NCBI RefSeq assembly: GCF_921293875.1
Contig: NZ_CAKLDI010000001.1
Location: forward strand, 2,419,915 to 2,483,914
DNA from: Vibrio stylophorae
Lineage (GTDB): Bacteria > Pseudomonadota > Gammaproteobacteria > Enterobacterales > Vibrionaceae
DNA: 64,000 nt
Direction of reading: 5' to 3'
Part shown: in pieces, positions 49,585 through 57,943 of the stretch
Layout of the letters: each line of letters begins with the position of its first letter
How positions within the stretch are numbered: the stretch's first letter is position 1
Notes under the pieces: model-generated
What the model was told of the DNA's origin: nothing
Databases searched by the model: none
The model's input: only the letters and a program-made list of their open reading frames with translations
Made by a program: the position numbers and the translations under genes

Positions 49585-49898
49585 GCAGAGCATCTCACAA
49601 CATCCGACATTCATCGATGCCAGATAAGAAATTATCAATCAAGGATAATAATTTATACGCATTCACTTCCAATTAACACGCATCAGATCACAGATCTTCT
49701 GAAAGACCATCTTAAACACCATCAATAAGTGATGAATATCACAAACTGATGGTTATATAATAATTTTTTACTTACAGGACTTACACCAATACCGCCAAGA
49801 TTAGAAACAATAAAAAGCTCTTATAAAACAATCATTAAAAATATACAGACTCAGATCACACCCTACCAAAGCCTTCAACATTCATGCAGAGAATTGTG

Positions 49899-49931
49899 TA
49901 TAATAAATTATAATTTATACGACTTATCGTA
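49899..49931 (+). promoter_or_regulatory. AT-rich palindromes and likely promoter upstream of the DauR-like gene
   Basis: A TATAAT (49899-49904) runs into the perfect 16-bp palindrome ATAAATTATAATTTAT (49903-49918), followed at once by TACGA-N4-TCGTA (49918-49931). They lie 36-68 bp upstream of the regulator start, where an autoregulator would bind. The remaining part of the 382-bp divergent gap (49585-49966) is AT-rich; I see nothing else I can name in it. Confidence 0.5.
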
Positions 49932-49966
49932 AGCAGTAGCTTGCAAGAATGAATTAGGAGGTAAAA

Positions 49967-50611
49967 TTGGATTCCGTATTTCAACCATATGAGGTCATGG
50001 TCGATTTTCTCGCCGATTTTCTGGGTGAAAATGCCGAAGTTGTTGTTCACGACTTCACTGATTTACACCAATCGATCCGAAAAATTCGCAATGGCCATGT
50101 GACAGGCCGAAAGGTAGGTGATCCTATTACTGATTTAGTTGTTAAGACGCTAGGGGATAAGGAAAACGCAAATACACTCTATCGCTGTAATTATCGTGCG
50201 ATTACTAAAAATCAAAACATCCTCAAGTGTGCGACTTATTTTATTCGAAATTCAGAAAAAAATATCATTGGAGCCATGTGTATCAACATGCTAGTTGATG
50301 ACTACGTCCGAGTGAAACAAGTACTTGATAGTTTTTTATGTGGCGTATTACCACAATCAGATATTCAGCTCGATGAAGTTGATGAAAATTTAGGTCAAAC
50401 AGTACCTGAGCTTGTTGATAGCCGTATTACAAGTGTCATTCAATCTGCAGGAATTCCTGTCGAAACGATGGCACAAAATGATAAGGTAGATATCATTTCT
50501 CGCCTCAATGCTGAAGGTGTTTTTTTACTAAAAGGAAGCGTTCATCGTGTTGCTAACGAATTAGATCTTTCTGAACCCACGGTATACAAATATCTTCAAA
50601 AATTAAAATAA
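49967..50611 (+). CDS. YheO/DauR-type transcriptional regulator (PAS-like + HTH)
   Basis: A 214-aa regulator with the YheO-like PAS domain (about residues 1-115, including NAEVVVHDFTDLHQSIRKI and GHVTGRKVGDPITDL) and a C-terminal helix-turn-helix (about 160-214, ending FLLKGSVHRVANELDLSEPTVYKYLQKLK). DauR in Pseudomonas controls D-arginine catabolism, and relatives often sense amino acids. The start is TTG: an AGGAGG lies 5 nt before it, whereas no internal ATG has a binding site. It diverges from the carrier-lyase-RidA cluster and is probably its regulator (inference from position). Confidence 0.85.
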   Translation: MDSVFQPYEVMVDFLADFLGENAEVVVHDFTDLHQSIRKIRNGHVTGRKVGDPITDLVVKTLGDKENANTLYRCNYRAITKNQNILKCATYFIRNSEKNIIGAMCINMLVDDYVRVKQVLDSFLCGVLPQSDIQLDEVDENLGQTVPELVDSRITSVIQSAGIPVETMAQNDKVDIISRLNAEGVFLLKGSVHRVANELDLSEPTVYKYLQKLK

Positions 50612-50737
50612 CTATAACGCTTCACAACGGAAGCTGCGCAAACTGTAATGATTGTACCAGCCGATGTCACAGCAAACCGCTACCACGGATCGACTTACGT
50701 CACAGCAGCAATCCGCATAAAGCCAAATAACGCGATG

Positions 50738-50771
50738 AAAAAAGACCGCAATCAACTGCGGCCTTTTTTAT
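50738..50771. terminator. Bidirectional terminator between the regulator and the antiporter gene
   Basis: AAAAAAGACCGCA / TGCGGCCTTTTTT with one mismatch and a 6-nt loop between converging genes. Confidence 0.82.
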
Positions 50772-50780
50772 CAAATATCA

Positions 50781-52247
50781 TTAAAGAATCAGTGCGGCTA
50801 ACCATGCAAATAACACCATCCCCACATTGGCATGTAAAAAGGTCGGGATCACCGAGTCATGTAAGTGATCATGCTGACCATCTGCATTTAATCCAGAAGT
50901 CACCCCTAAAGAGATAGTTGATGCCGGTGAGCCGGCATCACCCAATGCAGCTGATGCGCCCAATAGTGCCACTGTCGCCATGGGCGAAAATCCTAGCGAT
51001 AGCGCTAATGGTACATAAATAGGCGCGAGAATCGGCACACTAGCAAAGGAATCCCCAAAACCGATGGTAATAAACAACCCAACGAGCAACATCATCAGCG
51101 CTGCAAACATCTGATTATCACCAATCATCGCTTTGCTGGTTTCAATCAATGCTGGAATTTCATTGGTTGCATTTAAAACACCAGAAAAGCCGGCAGCAAG
51201 TGTAATGATGATGGCAATTTGTACCATCATTCGCATCCCTTCGGTAAAGACATCATCTTGCTGCTGCCAAGTAAAGACGCCTGAAAAAGAGAGAATGACA
51301 AAGCCAAGCATGGCGCCAAGCAGTAGCGAATCAAACCACAGCTGACAACAGAGCGCGACCACAACCGCAGCAACCACAAACAGCAGCTGAGAGAGGGCAA
51401 TGGGCGATGGCGCCACATCTTTCGCCGCATCGACTAGCAACTCTGATTTAGAGGACGACTGATAACGGCGCGGCCTGCGATAGCTAATGAAGACTGCAAA
51501 CAACATACCCGCGACAATGCCCATCACGGGTAAAAACATCGCGTGTGGTACTTGCTTGGCAACAATATTGAGGTTGAATCCGGCTCCTGCCTCATTGAGA
51601 TTTGGTAGCAAGATTTCAAAAAGGTAAATGGCACCAAACCCTGTAGGAAGCAATAGATAACTGATGCTGATGGAGCAAGCGATCACACAAGCGATGGCAC
51701 GGCGATCAATCCCAAGACGATTAAAGGTCGCCAGCAGTGGTGGAATCATCACTGGAATAAAGGCGATATGCACAGGCACCAGATTTTGTGAGATCACTGA
51801 AACAATGACAAAAATTGCATACAGCCCCCACTTTAATCCCCTTGCCGATACGCCACATGACACTGCCATCGTCACTTTATTTGCAAATAGATCCAAAATA
51901 CCGCTTCGGGCTAATGCCACCGCAAAGGCACCGATCATCACATAGGTCATCCCGACCTGAGCGCCTGCACCTAAATTTGAATTGTATGCTTCAAGTGCCT
52001 GCGAAACAGATAAGCCGCTATTGATCGCCCCCACTAAGGCGCCACCAATTAATGCAATGGGCACAGGAACACGTAGTAGACACATCACGATCATCAAACT
52101 AATCGCTAATATTACCGAATTAATAGGGAATATGCCGGGCTGAAAAACCACAAGCGCGCACAACAGAACAACAACGCCAATGGCTATTTTTTGAAATGAC
52201 TTCACTGACGATGCCTCTTTTAGGCTCGCCTCTACTGCAACTGTCAT
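50781..52247 (-). CDS. Na+/H+ antiporter family protein (NhaC/YuiF-like)
   Basis: A 488-aa inner-membrane protein with about 11-12 TM helices. It matches the Na+/H+ antiporter-like family of the ion transporter superfamily: VGAINSGLSVSQALEAYNSNLGAGAQVGMTYVMIGAF near TM3, SQNLVPVHIAFIPVMIPPLL, and late the LGDAGSPASTISLGVTSGLN loop. Members include sodium/proton antiporters and putative amino-acid carriers such as YuiF (histidine), so the substrate is open. ATG 52247 follows GGAAGG and is preferred over 52280. It converges with the regulator gene. Confidence 0.85.
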   Translation of the reverse strand: MTVAVEASLKEASSVKSFQKIAIGVVVLLCALVVFQPGIFPINSVILAISLMIVMCLLRVPVPIALIGGALVGAINSGLSVSQALEAYNSNLGAGAQVGMTYVMIGAFAVALARSGILDLFANKVTMAVSCGVSARGLKWGLYAIFVIVSVISQNLVPVHIAFIPVMIPPLLATFNRLGIDRRAIACVIACSISISYLLLPTGFGAIYLFEILLPNLNEAGAGFNLNIVAKQVPHAMFLPVMGIVAGMLFAVFISYRRPRRYQSSSKSELLVDAAKDVAPSPIALSQLLFVVAAVVVALCCQLWFDSLLLGAMLGFVILSFSGVFTWQQQDDVFTEGMRMMVQIAIIITLAAGFSGVLNATNEIPALIETSKAMIGDNQMFAALMMLLVGLFITIGFGDSFASVPILAPIYVPLALSLGFSPMATVALLGASAALGDAGSPASTISLGVTSGLNADGQHDHLHDSVIPTFLHANVGMVLFAWLAALIL

Positions 52248-52291
52248 ATAGACCTTCCATGGTACTGATGAATGACTCAATTTTGTGCAGT

Positions 52292-52430
52292 CTAATCAGA
52301 CAAATTGGCGCAAGCAATTGCCCAAAAAATAGCAGCAACACCGCCACTCAGACGATTCACCAAATGAACAACAAAATAGCCAACGCAATGCATGGCAACC
52401 AGCCATGCCCGCAACACATACAGTCACCAA
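52292..52430 (-). pseudogene. Possible C-terminal remnant of a LysE/RhtB-type exporter
   Basis: On the minus strand, ending at TAG 52294-52292, a frame reads WLVAMHCVGYFVVHLVNRLS then GGVAAIFWAIACANLSD. The pattern (hydrophobic helix, NRLSGG, hydrophobic helix, end) resembles the last part of LysE/RhtB translocators, but a TGA interrupts it upstream and no N-terminal part is found. The rest of the 389-bp gap (52248-52636) shows nothing else recognisable. Confidence 0.3.
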
Positions 52431-52636
52431 TACGTCATTTGTCTATATAAAATAAATCTAGATTTTGGTTCGTATTCTTAGCGAAAAAGAACAGGGATAA
52501 GAAGGATTAAATGCTACAAATCTTCAACGATTGGACAGATGTAATCACTACAATAAAGACACCACAGCTGAAATGAAGCTCATCACATGGGCTAGGTGTC
52601 AGCGAATGTAAACCAATGAACATAAGAAAAAGACAA

Positions 52637-53095
52637 ATGAATAAATTCGAAATCCAGCTTGCCGATAGATCACACTTACCTGCAATATCAAAACTTTATG
52701 AAAAATATTTAGACTTTTATCAGGTTGATATAACAGGTAAAAATCCACAAGACTATCTAGAACAACGTTTAATCAACAATGAGTCGTATATTTTTTATGC
52801 TGTGACAGAAACGGGTGAATACGCTGGGTTTGCACAGCTATATCCACTCTTTTGCTCATTAGAAATGAAACGCGCCTGGCTACTCTACGATCTATACGTA
52901 GATGATCAATATCGAAAAATGGGCGTTGGCAAACAACTTCTTCAGCGTGCAGAGATCTTCGCTAAAGAAAAAGATTCGGCTTATATCATGCTCAGCACAG
53001 CAACCGATAACTTTAGAGCGCAAAGTCTATATGAAAAAAGTGGCTACGAAAAAGACACGGAATTTTTAACTTATCTAAACCATCTAAAGCCTTAA
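52637..53095 (+). CDS. GNAT family N-acetyltransferase
   Basis: A 152-aa cytoplasmic acetyl-CoA-dependent acetyltransferase. The acetyl-CoA loop is visible as LYVDDQYRKMGVGKQLLQRA (Q/R-x-x-G-x-G/A pattern), preceded by the beta strand EYAGFAQLYPLF and followed by LSTATDNFRAQSLYEKSGYE. The substrate cannot be told. Start 52637 (MNKFEIQL) has an upstream purine-rich AAGAAAAAGA; ATG 52616 is possible. AT-rich codon use and isolation between remnants suggest an acquired gene. Confidence 0.82.
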   Translation: MNKFEIQLADRSHLPAISKLYEKYLDFYQVDITGKNPQDYLEQRLINNESYIFYAVTETGEYAGFAQLYPLFCSLEMKRAWLLYDLYVDDQYRKMGVGKQLLQRAEIFAKEKDSAYIMLSTATDNFRAQSLYEKSGYEKDTEFLTYLNHLKP

Positions 53096-53149
53096 CCGCT
53101 TCCTTCATGCTTGCTGATGCATCGGCAACATGCGCAGGTTAAGCTTTCG

Positions 53150-53507
53150 CGTCATAAGGGTCGTAGTGATTACGACCTTTGAAGGTCAACATAGCGAATA
53201 ATTGAATCTGAGAAATAAGCTTGAGCATCTGTTAGCGATACTCTTTTGCGATCTTTCGTAAAGTCACTATGTTGGTTTCGGGATGCTTGCCAAAACCAAT
53301 GGATACTTTCTTCCCCGTGATAGGGCTGATATATCACAGCAAGAAACGCTTGTTACCAGACTTACCCACTAGGCACCAAACACCAATTGGCAAGCCACTA
53401 TCTTTCATAGCAGACAAGTTCACTTCGTAGTCGGTAGATATCGCGTTGGCTGGGTTAGGCTTGAGATTATTTAGGAATGCGATGGTGAGTCGTTATGATT
53501 TACTCAT
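53150..53507 (-). pseudogene. Decayed N-terminal part of a tyrosine-type integrase (DUF4102-like)
   Basis: From ATG 53507 a single frame reads MSKS, TAA, RLTIAFLNNLKPNPANAI, then STDYEVNLSAMKDSGLPIGV and WCLVGKSGNKRFLL, TGA (53336-53334), YISPITGKKVSIGFGKHPET and NIVTLRKIAKEYR, TAA (53234-53232), QMLK. The pattern LT...LKP...D..GL...V...SGNKRF...Y...GK...S.GFGKHPE...L..ARK is that of the arm-binding N-terminal domain of island integrases. Three in-frame stops and no catalytic domain show it is dead. It fills most of the otherwise empty 53096-53671 interval. Confidence 0.75.
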
Positions 53508-53671
53508 TCAAACCTCCATTAACTAGATATTCAATTAGTTAATATGTGTCCGAATGGTTGGTTGTTAGGGTTCAAAAATAAAAACCGAACGATACAACAT
53601 GTAGTTATATGGTTCGGCTTTCCCCTCGCTCTCTCAGAGGTGCTCGAAAAAATCAGACCATCACGTTCTGC

Positions 53672-55018
53672 TCACAATTCTTCCGCGTATTCCTCAGCAA
53701 ATTCACGAACTTTCTCATAGACCGCCGTTTGAGCTAAACGCTCAAGTTGAGGTTTGAATCTTTTCTTACCTGATTTACCTAAGACTCGACATGCCCATGC
53801 ATAATAATCTGTCGACGCATATGTTCGGTATGAAATTGGATTCGTTGCATTCTCCAGTTCCTTACTCACCACATCCAGCAACACCTCATTACTTAGATAA
53901 TGCCGGTAAATCTCTTTGACCGCTCGCTTTTGCAAATCAACATTATCAACCCCAAACGCAGTGGCCCGTGTCATGTTATAGAGCTGCTGCTCTTGCCAAG
54001 ACAACACAATACCATCAGGCAAGGGTTGGTGAATCACAAAAGAGCTCAAATGACGCTCCCGCAGCGTTTCGATTGCGTCAACGGCCATCTCACGAATATC
54101 AGGAGAAACGGCACTTTGTGCGACTTTCTCTAAAACCGGTAAGTATTCTTTTAAGCCGGCTTGAGCAATAGTTTCAATCTGAGCTTCTAACTCTTCTTTC
54201 TCGTTATCTGATAATGGGCTGATGAATTTCGCCTCTATCTGCTTAACGATATAATCAAATAATTGAGGGCTATTGAACCATTGCTCTTGTATTTTTTCAT
54301 AGCCATCCATTCGCTGCGAATAATCAGAACTACGAATCTGGGTAAGCAGGGGGTCAATGACACTATCAGGAATATAATTTCTATCCGTGACAGGATCAAA
54401 ACTACGCTCATAAAACGATTTTTCTAACGCGACATACCCAAAAAATCGCTTTTTGTTTACATCACCATCTGATAAATGATTTTTTTTATTAGAGACGGTT
54501 TGAAGCAGACTATCAGCCATGTAGTAGCCAAATTTATAGGCGATATAAATCTCTTTTGCATACTGTTTGAACAATAACCTCTGCTGAGTTAGGTCGCGCT
54601 CACCAACAATATAGTGCTCACCCGCCGCATTTTCTTCAGTTAGCGAATACGACATTAAAGGTTCACGAAGTGACCAGGTTGGTATTGGCGTCCCATCACC
54701 TATAAATCGACGCATATACGTTGCTCGAACATGCAGTGGCTTTGCATTTGGATCATCTTTATCTGCAAGTAAATTAGCCTGTTGCAGTCCATCCTCTAAC
54801 CCCTGCAAAACGATTTCACGAAATTCAGCTTCACGCAAAAGATCAGGAACATTCACAGTATTCGACAAGGTGAAGTCAAATTGAGATATCGTAAACTTAT
54901 CGTTTGGACTGAGTTGTGCATGTACAACTTCAGGAACGGTTCGCGTTGAACCACAACCAGTCATCAAGACTATGAATGATAGACTGGCTAAACCAATCCA
55001 CTTTTTTAAACTCCCCAT
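53672..55018 (-). CDS. Lipoprotein with C-terminal HEAT-like repeats, unknown function
   Basis: A precursor of about 448 aa with a lipoprotein signal peptide (MGSLKKWIGLASLSFIVLMT, then GCG lipobox with Cys22). The middle part is charged and mixed alpha/beta (residues 30-240); the C-terminal 200 residues are helical and repeat-like (IAQAGLKEYLPVLEKVAQ, SPDIREMAVDAIETL), suggesting HEAT-type repeats. I recognise no catalytic motif. ATG 55018 is placed after GGAGGG; an upstream start at 55057 would hide the signal peptide. It lies between the integrase remnant and the DJ-1 remnant in an AT-rich stretch, so it may be island cargo. Confidence 0.75.
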   Translation of the reverse strand: MGSLKKWIGLASLSFIVLMTGCGSTRTVPEVVHAQLSPNDKFTISQFDFTLSNTVNVPDLLREAEFREIVLQGLEDGLQQANLLADKDDPNAKPLHVRATYMRRFIGDGTPIPTWSLREPLMSYSLTEENAAGEHYIVGERDLTQQRLLFKQYAKEIYIAYKFGYYMADSLLQTVSNKKNHLSDGDVNKKRFFGYVALEKSFYERSFDPVTDRNYIPDSVIDPLLTQIRSSDYSQRMDGYEKIQEQWFNSPQLFDYIVKQIEAKFISPLSDNEKEELEAQIETIAQAGLKEYLPVLEKVAQSAVSPDIREMAVDAIETLRERHLSSFVIHQPLPDGIVLSWQEQQLYNMTRATAFGVDNVDLQKRAVKEIYRHYLSNEVLLDVVSKELENATNPISYRTYASTDYYAWACRVLGKSGKKRFKPQLERLAQTAVYEKVREFAEEYAEEL

Positions 55019-55221
55019 AATCTCATTTCCCTCCGAATAAATTATATAATGACGCATTCATCACACTGATATTGCACCAAAACAAACATTACATTTATAA
55101 CATGAGGTAGTTTCATAAAATTGAGGGGTGACTCGAAAAGAAGTAGTTCATCAACATTTAAAATAGACAAATCATTAAGATAACAATTGAAGAAAGCACT
55201 TCGCGCACTTAACCACTAAAA

Positions 55222-55250
55222 TAAAGCCCCAACTTGCATCGTGGCTTTAT
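55222..55250 (-). terminator. Terminator-like hairpin beyond the decayed DJ-1/PfpI gene
   Basis: ATAAAGCC / GGCTTTAT with a roughly 13-nt middle, followed leftwards by TTTTAGTGG. The rest of 55058-55294 shows nothing identifiable. Confidence 0.5.
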
Positions 55251-55294
55251 CGTTTAATGAAGTTACCGATGAGAGTTCATGAATAACCCTGTGC

Positions 55295-55660
55295 TTAATT
55301 CATGCATCGAGCCGTTTCTACAATCGCTTGCCAGTAGGCTTTCATATCAGCAAAAGAGCGTGCAGTTACTAGATCCCGATCAACCACCACATGATTTTCA
55401 GCAGGTACATAATTAGCACCGGCATTGAGCACATCTGCCAACACAACGGTATGGCAAATTACGCTTCGCCTGTGCAAAAAACTGAACTGCTCGCGCGATA
55501 TTGACTTCCTCCGGCGAACCAAGACTTCCCATCGGCGGAATGTCCCTTAGCCGAACAGCCACATAGTTTGCTGCACAAAGAACAATATCTTAATCATTAA
55601 CATCAACCAGGGGCACGCACTTGCTTACCATCAAAACGATCAGTAACCTTATAGCAGCCA
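55295..55660 (-). pseudogene. DJ-1/PfpI family protein, frameshifted and internally deleted
   Basis: Three pieces in changing frames are seen on the minus strand. One is VTDRFDGKQVRA near 55655-55615; a second is PLVDVND, TAA, DIVLCAANYVAVRLRD, then SPEEVNIARAVQFFAQAK; the third, ending at 55295, is VICHTVVLADVLNAGANYVP, AENHVVVDRDLVTARSFADM. They line up with DJ-1/PfpI proteins, but the segment with the nucleophile elbow between FFAQAK and the last piece is missing. It is therefore a pseudogene. Confidence 0.7.
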
Positions 55661-55926
55661 AACCAAAACCGCATAGCACCGTAAAGTCACCATGGTCGCA
55701 CATGGTTCTGGTCGCTAAGCGTGCTTCGTAATACTCGCTGCGAGATTGCAGCTTTTAGCAGTTATTGGATTTACTGGGATTCCCTTGCGCACAGAATCTG
55801 CATGCGATGAACCATAAATGGACCATGAGCGAAATCTCAAGAATGATGAACGGCGCTTATCGAGTGGAAAAATGATCGGATAATAGAGAGAAAAACTGAG
55901 GTAAGCTTTTGATTATGCTAGATACA
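55661..55926. other. Gene-free stretch between the DJ-1 remnant and tRNA-Leu
   Basis: About 270 bp in which no frame gives a recognisable product and no repeat of the tRNA 3' end was found by eye. It is the expected location of an island end next to the tRNA. Confidence 0.5.
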
Positions 55927-55956
55927 ACAAAGCCCCGACTTTCGTCGAGGCTTTGT
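55927..55956 (-). terminator. Hairpin 3' of tRNA-Leu
   Basis: ACAAAGCC and CGAC pair with GTCG and GGCTTTGT around a 4-nt loop, 11 nt beyond the tRNA 3' end. The following T tract is weak. Confidence 0.6.
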
Positions 55957-55966
55957 CATTTTAATA

Positions 55967-56051
55967 TGGTACCGGTGGGCGGACTTGAACCGCCACGCCC
56001 GAAGGCAACGGATTTTGAATCCGTCGTGTATACCAATTTCACCACACCGGC
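55967..56051 (-). tRNA. tRNA-Leu(CAA)
   Basis: An 85-nt cloverleaf on the minus strand begins GCCGGTG and ends CACCGGTACCA with CCA encoded. The anticodon stem ACGGA/TCCGT encloses loop TTCAAAA, giving anticodon CAA that reads UUG. A long variable arm (TGCCTTCGGGCG) and a T loop GGTTCAAGTCC are present, as expected for a leucine tRNA. Such tRNAs are common integration sites. Confidence 0.97.
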
Positions 56052-56266
56052 ATTGCTCTTAAGCAAGTGCGGCCATTATACAAAAGCGCGAAGGGTGCGC
56101 AACAACAAAATGCATTTTTTTATTCGTTTGCCTCTTTTTTGCTCGACCCGCCGTTTTTATCGACAAAACTGCAAGCTAATCCTGCTATTTTTGCGCCAAC
56201 AGCCCCTGCTATCCCTATTCCGCCACTGGACTGCTCTTGATACACTTCGCCTAATAGGGGGAATTT

Positions 56267-56779
56267 ATGTTCAAGCAAACCAATCCACGGAAAAAAAATG
56301 CGGTCGATGCTGTGATGGATCTTCACGCTGGATTTGTGCGTCGCATACTAGCGATGATCTATGATGCTTTTTTGGTTGCCGCCATTGCGCTACTTGCCTC
56401 TGGCATTGGCGTTGGGGTGGTCTATCTGCTCAATATGATGGGATTTATCGAACTCACTGGCTATCAAGATATCAGTGACTATCTCGCAAGTGCCTCACCT
56501 GCCTCAAGCATTTTCGCGCTCTGGCTATGTCTCGCCATTTTAAGCTTTTATCTCTATTTTCTGACCAAAGGTGGTCAAACCTTAGGAATGCGTGCTTGGA
56601 AAATCAAACTGATCAATGCACGCCCAGGGGAAAGTGAGCAGTTAAGCCCATCGCAAATCCTCATTCGCTTAACCACAGCCGCCTTTGGTTTGGGTAATTT
56701 GATCTGTCTGTTTGATTCCAAAAACCGCGCTTTTCAAGACTACTGGGCCGAAACAAAAATGGTTCAGCTCGATAAATAG
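56267..56779 (+). CDS. RDD family membrane protein
   Basis: A 170-aa inner-membrane protein with RDD-type features: the arginine and aspartates in AGFVRRILAMIYDAFLVA at the first helix, two further TM segments (about 75-95), the GGQTLGMRAWKIKLI motif and RLTTAAFGLGNL, then FDSKNRAFQDYWAETKMV. The function of the family is not settled; some members are proposed to act as sodium/proton antiporters or membrane-associated helpers. It follows a GGGGG-containing binding site and converges with lptG. Confidence 0.88.
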   Translation: MFKQTNPRKKNAVDAVMDLHAGFVRRILAMIYDAFLVAAIALLASGIGVGVVYLLNMMGFIELTGYQDISDYLASASPASSIFALWLCLAILSFYLYFLTKGGQTLGMRAWKIKLINARPGESEQLSPSQILIRLTTAAFGLGNLICLFDSKNRAFQDYWAETKMVQLDK

Positions 56780-56809
56780 CGCGATCCTTTCGGTAAATCA
56801 CACCCAAAC

Positions 56810-56834
56810 AAAAAGGCGCTTTTGCGCCTTTTTT
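56810..56834. terminator. Bidirectional terminator between the RDD gene and lptG
   Basis: AAAAGGCGC / GCGCCTTTT with a 4-nt T loop, A run before and T run after. Confidence 0.87.
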
Positions 56835-56872
56835 ATCTTGGAATGGATGGATTCTGCTTTTGTTTCTACCCG

Positions 56873-57943
56873 CTAAATACGTCGATTGAGCAGCATCACC
56901 GCCAGCGCTAAAAACACCAAACTTGGCGTCACCGCACCAATAATTGGTGGCAAGCTGTAAACCAAAATCATCGGGCCAAAGACTTCATTGGCAATATAAA
57001 AGCCAAAACCAAAGATAACCCCAGAGAGAATACGTGCGCCCATGGTCACGCTGCGTAGCGGACCAAAGACAAAGGACAACGCCATGAGCATCATCACCGC
57101 AATCGACAGCGGCTGAAATACCTTGCGCCAGAGCGCCAATTCATAACGGCTGGCATCTTGCTTGGAATCACGCAGGAAGCTCACGTAATCGTAAACACCA
57201 GACAATGAAAGCTCCTCTGGCTTCACCGTCACCACCGCAAGTTTGTCAGGCGTTAACACGCTATTCCAAAAATATTCCGGCTGCTTGGTTTCGCTAATTT
57301 TCGCATTGGTAAAATGAGTGACAGTCACGTTATGCAGTTGCCAACCTTGATCGGCTAAATAAGTTCCTGTAGGCGCATAGAGCGACTGCGTCAGTGCGCC
57401 TTTGTCATCAAACCGCCAAATATTAATGCCATGCAGCTGGTTATCCTCTTTGACCTGCGCCAAATAGATAAAATCTTGCCCTTCTTTAGCCCACACGCCA
57501 TAACGGGAATTCATGATGCTGCCGCCAGAAATTGCCGTGGCACGCATCTCACGCGCCAGTTTCTGCGCTTGAGGTGCACCCCATTGACCTAATAGAGTCA
57601 CGAGCAGCATCAGTGGAATAGCGGTTTTCAGAACCGAAACGCCGATATTGAGCTTGGAAAAGCCCGCCGCTTGCATCACCACCAGCTCAGAGCTTGATGC
57701 CAACATACCCAAGCCAATCAATGCGCCAAGCAATACCGCCATGGGAAAGAACATCTCAATATCTCGCGGCATACTGAGCACCACGAAATAAAAGGCTTGA
57801 AGCAAATCAAAGGTACCTTCGCCCACTTTACGGAGCTGCTCAACATATTTAATGATCGCCGACAGCCCTACCAATGTCGAAAGCGTCAGCATCGAGGTCG
57901 CGATAATGGTACGGCCGATATACCAATCTAAAATCTTAAACAT
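56873..57943 (-). CDS. lptG: LPS export permease LptG
   Basis: This is an inner-membrane subunit of the LptB2FG complex that extracts lipopolysaccharide from the inner membrane. The 356-aa product has six TM helices around a large periplasmic beta-jellyroll. Family features are MFKILDWYIGRTIIATS, FLPMA-like FFPMAVLLGALIGLGMLASSSELVVMQAAG near the coupling helix, and the C-terminal GFGFYIANEVFGPMILVYSLPP. Its ATG shares one nt with the lptF stop (TGATG), so the two are coupled. Confidence 0.96.
   Translation of the reverse strand: MFKILDWYIGRTIIATSMLTLSTLVGLSAIIKYVEQLRKVGEGTFDLLQAFYFVVLSMPRDIEMFFPMAVLLGALIGLGMLASSSELVVMQAAGFSKLNIGVSVLKTAIPLMLLVTLLGQWGAPQAQKLAREMRATAISGGSIMNSRYGVWAKEGQDFIYLAQVKEDNQLHGINIWRFDDKGALTQSLYAPTGTYLADQGWQLHNVTVTHFTNAKISETKQPEYFWNSVLTPDKLAVVTVKPEELSLSGVYDYVSFLRDSKQDASRYELALWRKVFQPLSIAVMMLMALSFVFGPLRSVTMGARILSGVIFGFGFYIANEVFGPMILVYSLPPIIGAVTPSLVFLALAVMLLNRRI

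Noticed and set aside
49639-49966. Considered as a possible origin or phage attachment site because of AT richness
   Set aside because: Only the promoter-type palindromes are visible; no repeats of binding boxes or att-like direct repeats were found.
52248-55966. Considered as an integron cassette array or CRISPR region
   Set aside because: No repeated attC-like or CRISPR-like repeats recur; each piece occurs once.
55909-56364. A 151-codon rightward frame running through the tRNA-Leu gene (with GGLEPPRPKATDFES)
   Set aside because: It is the antisense of the tRNA; such translations are a known annotation artefact.
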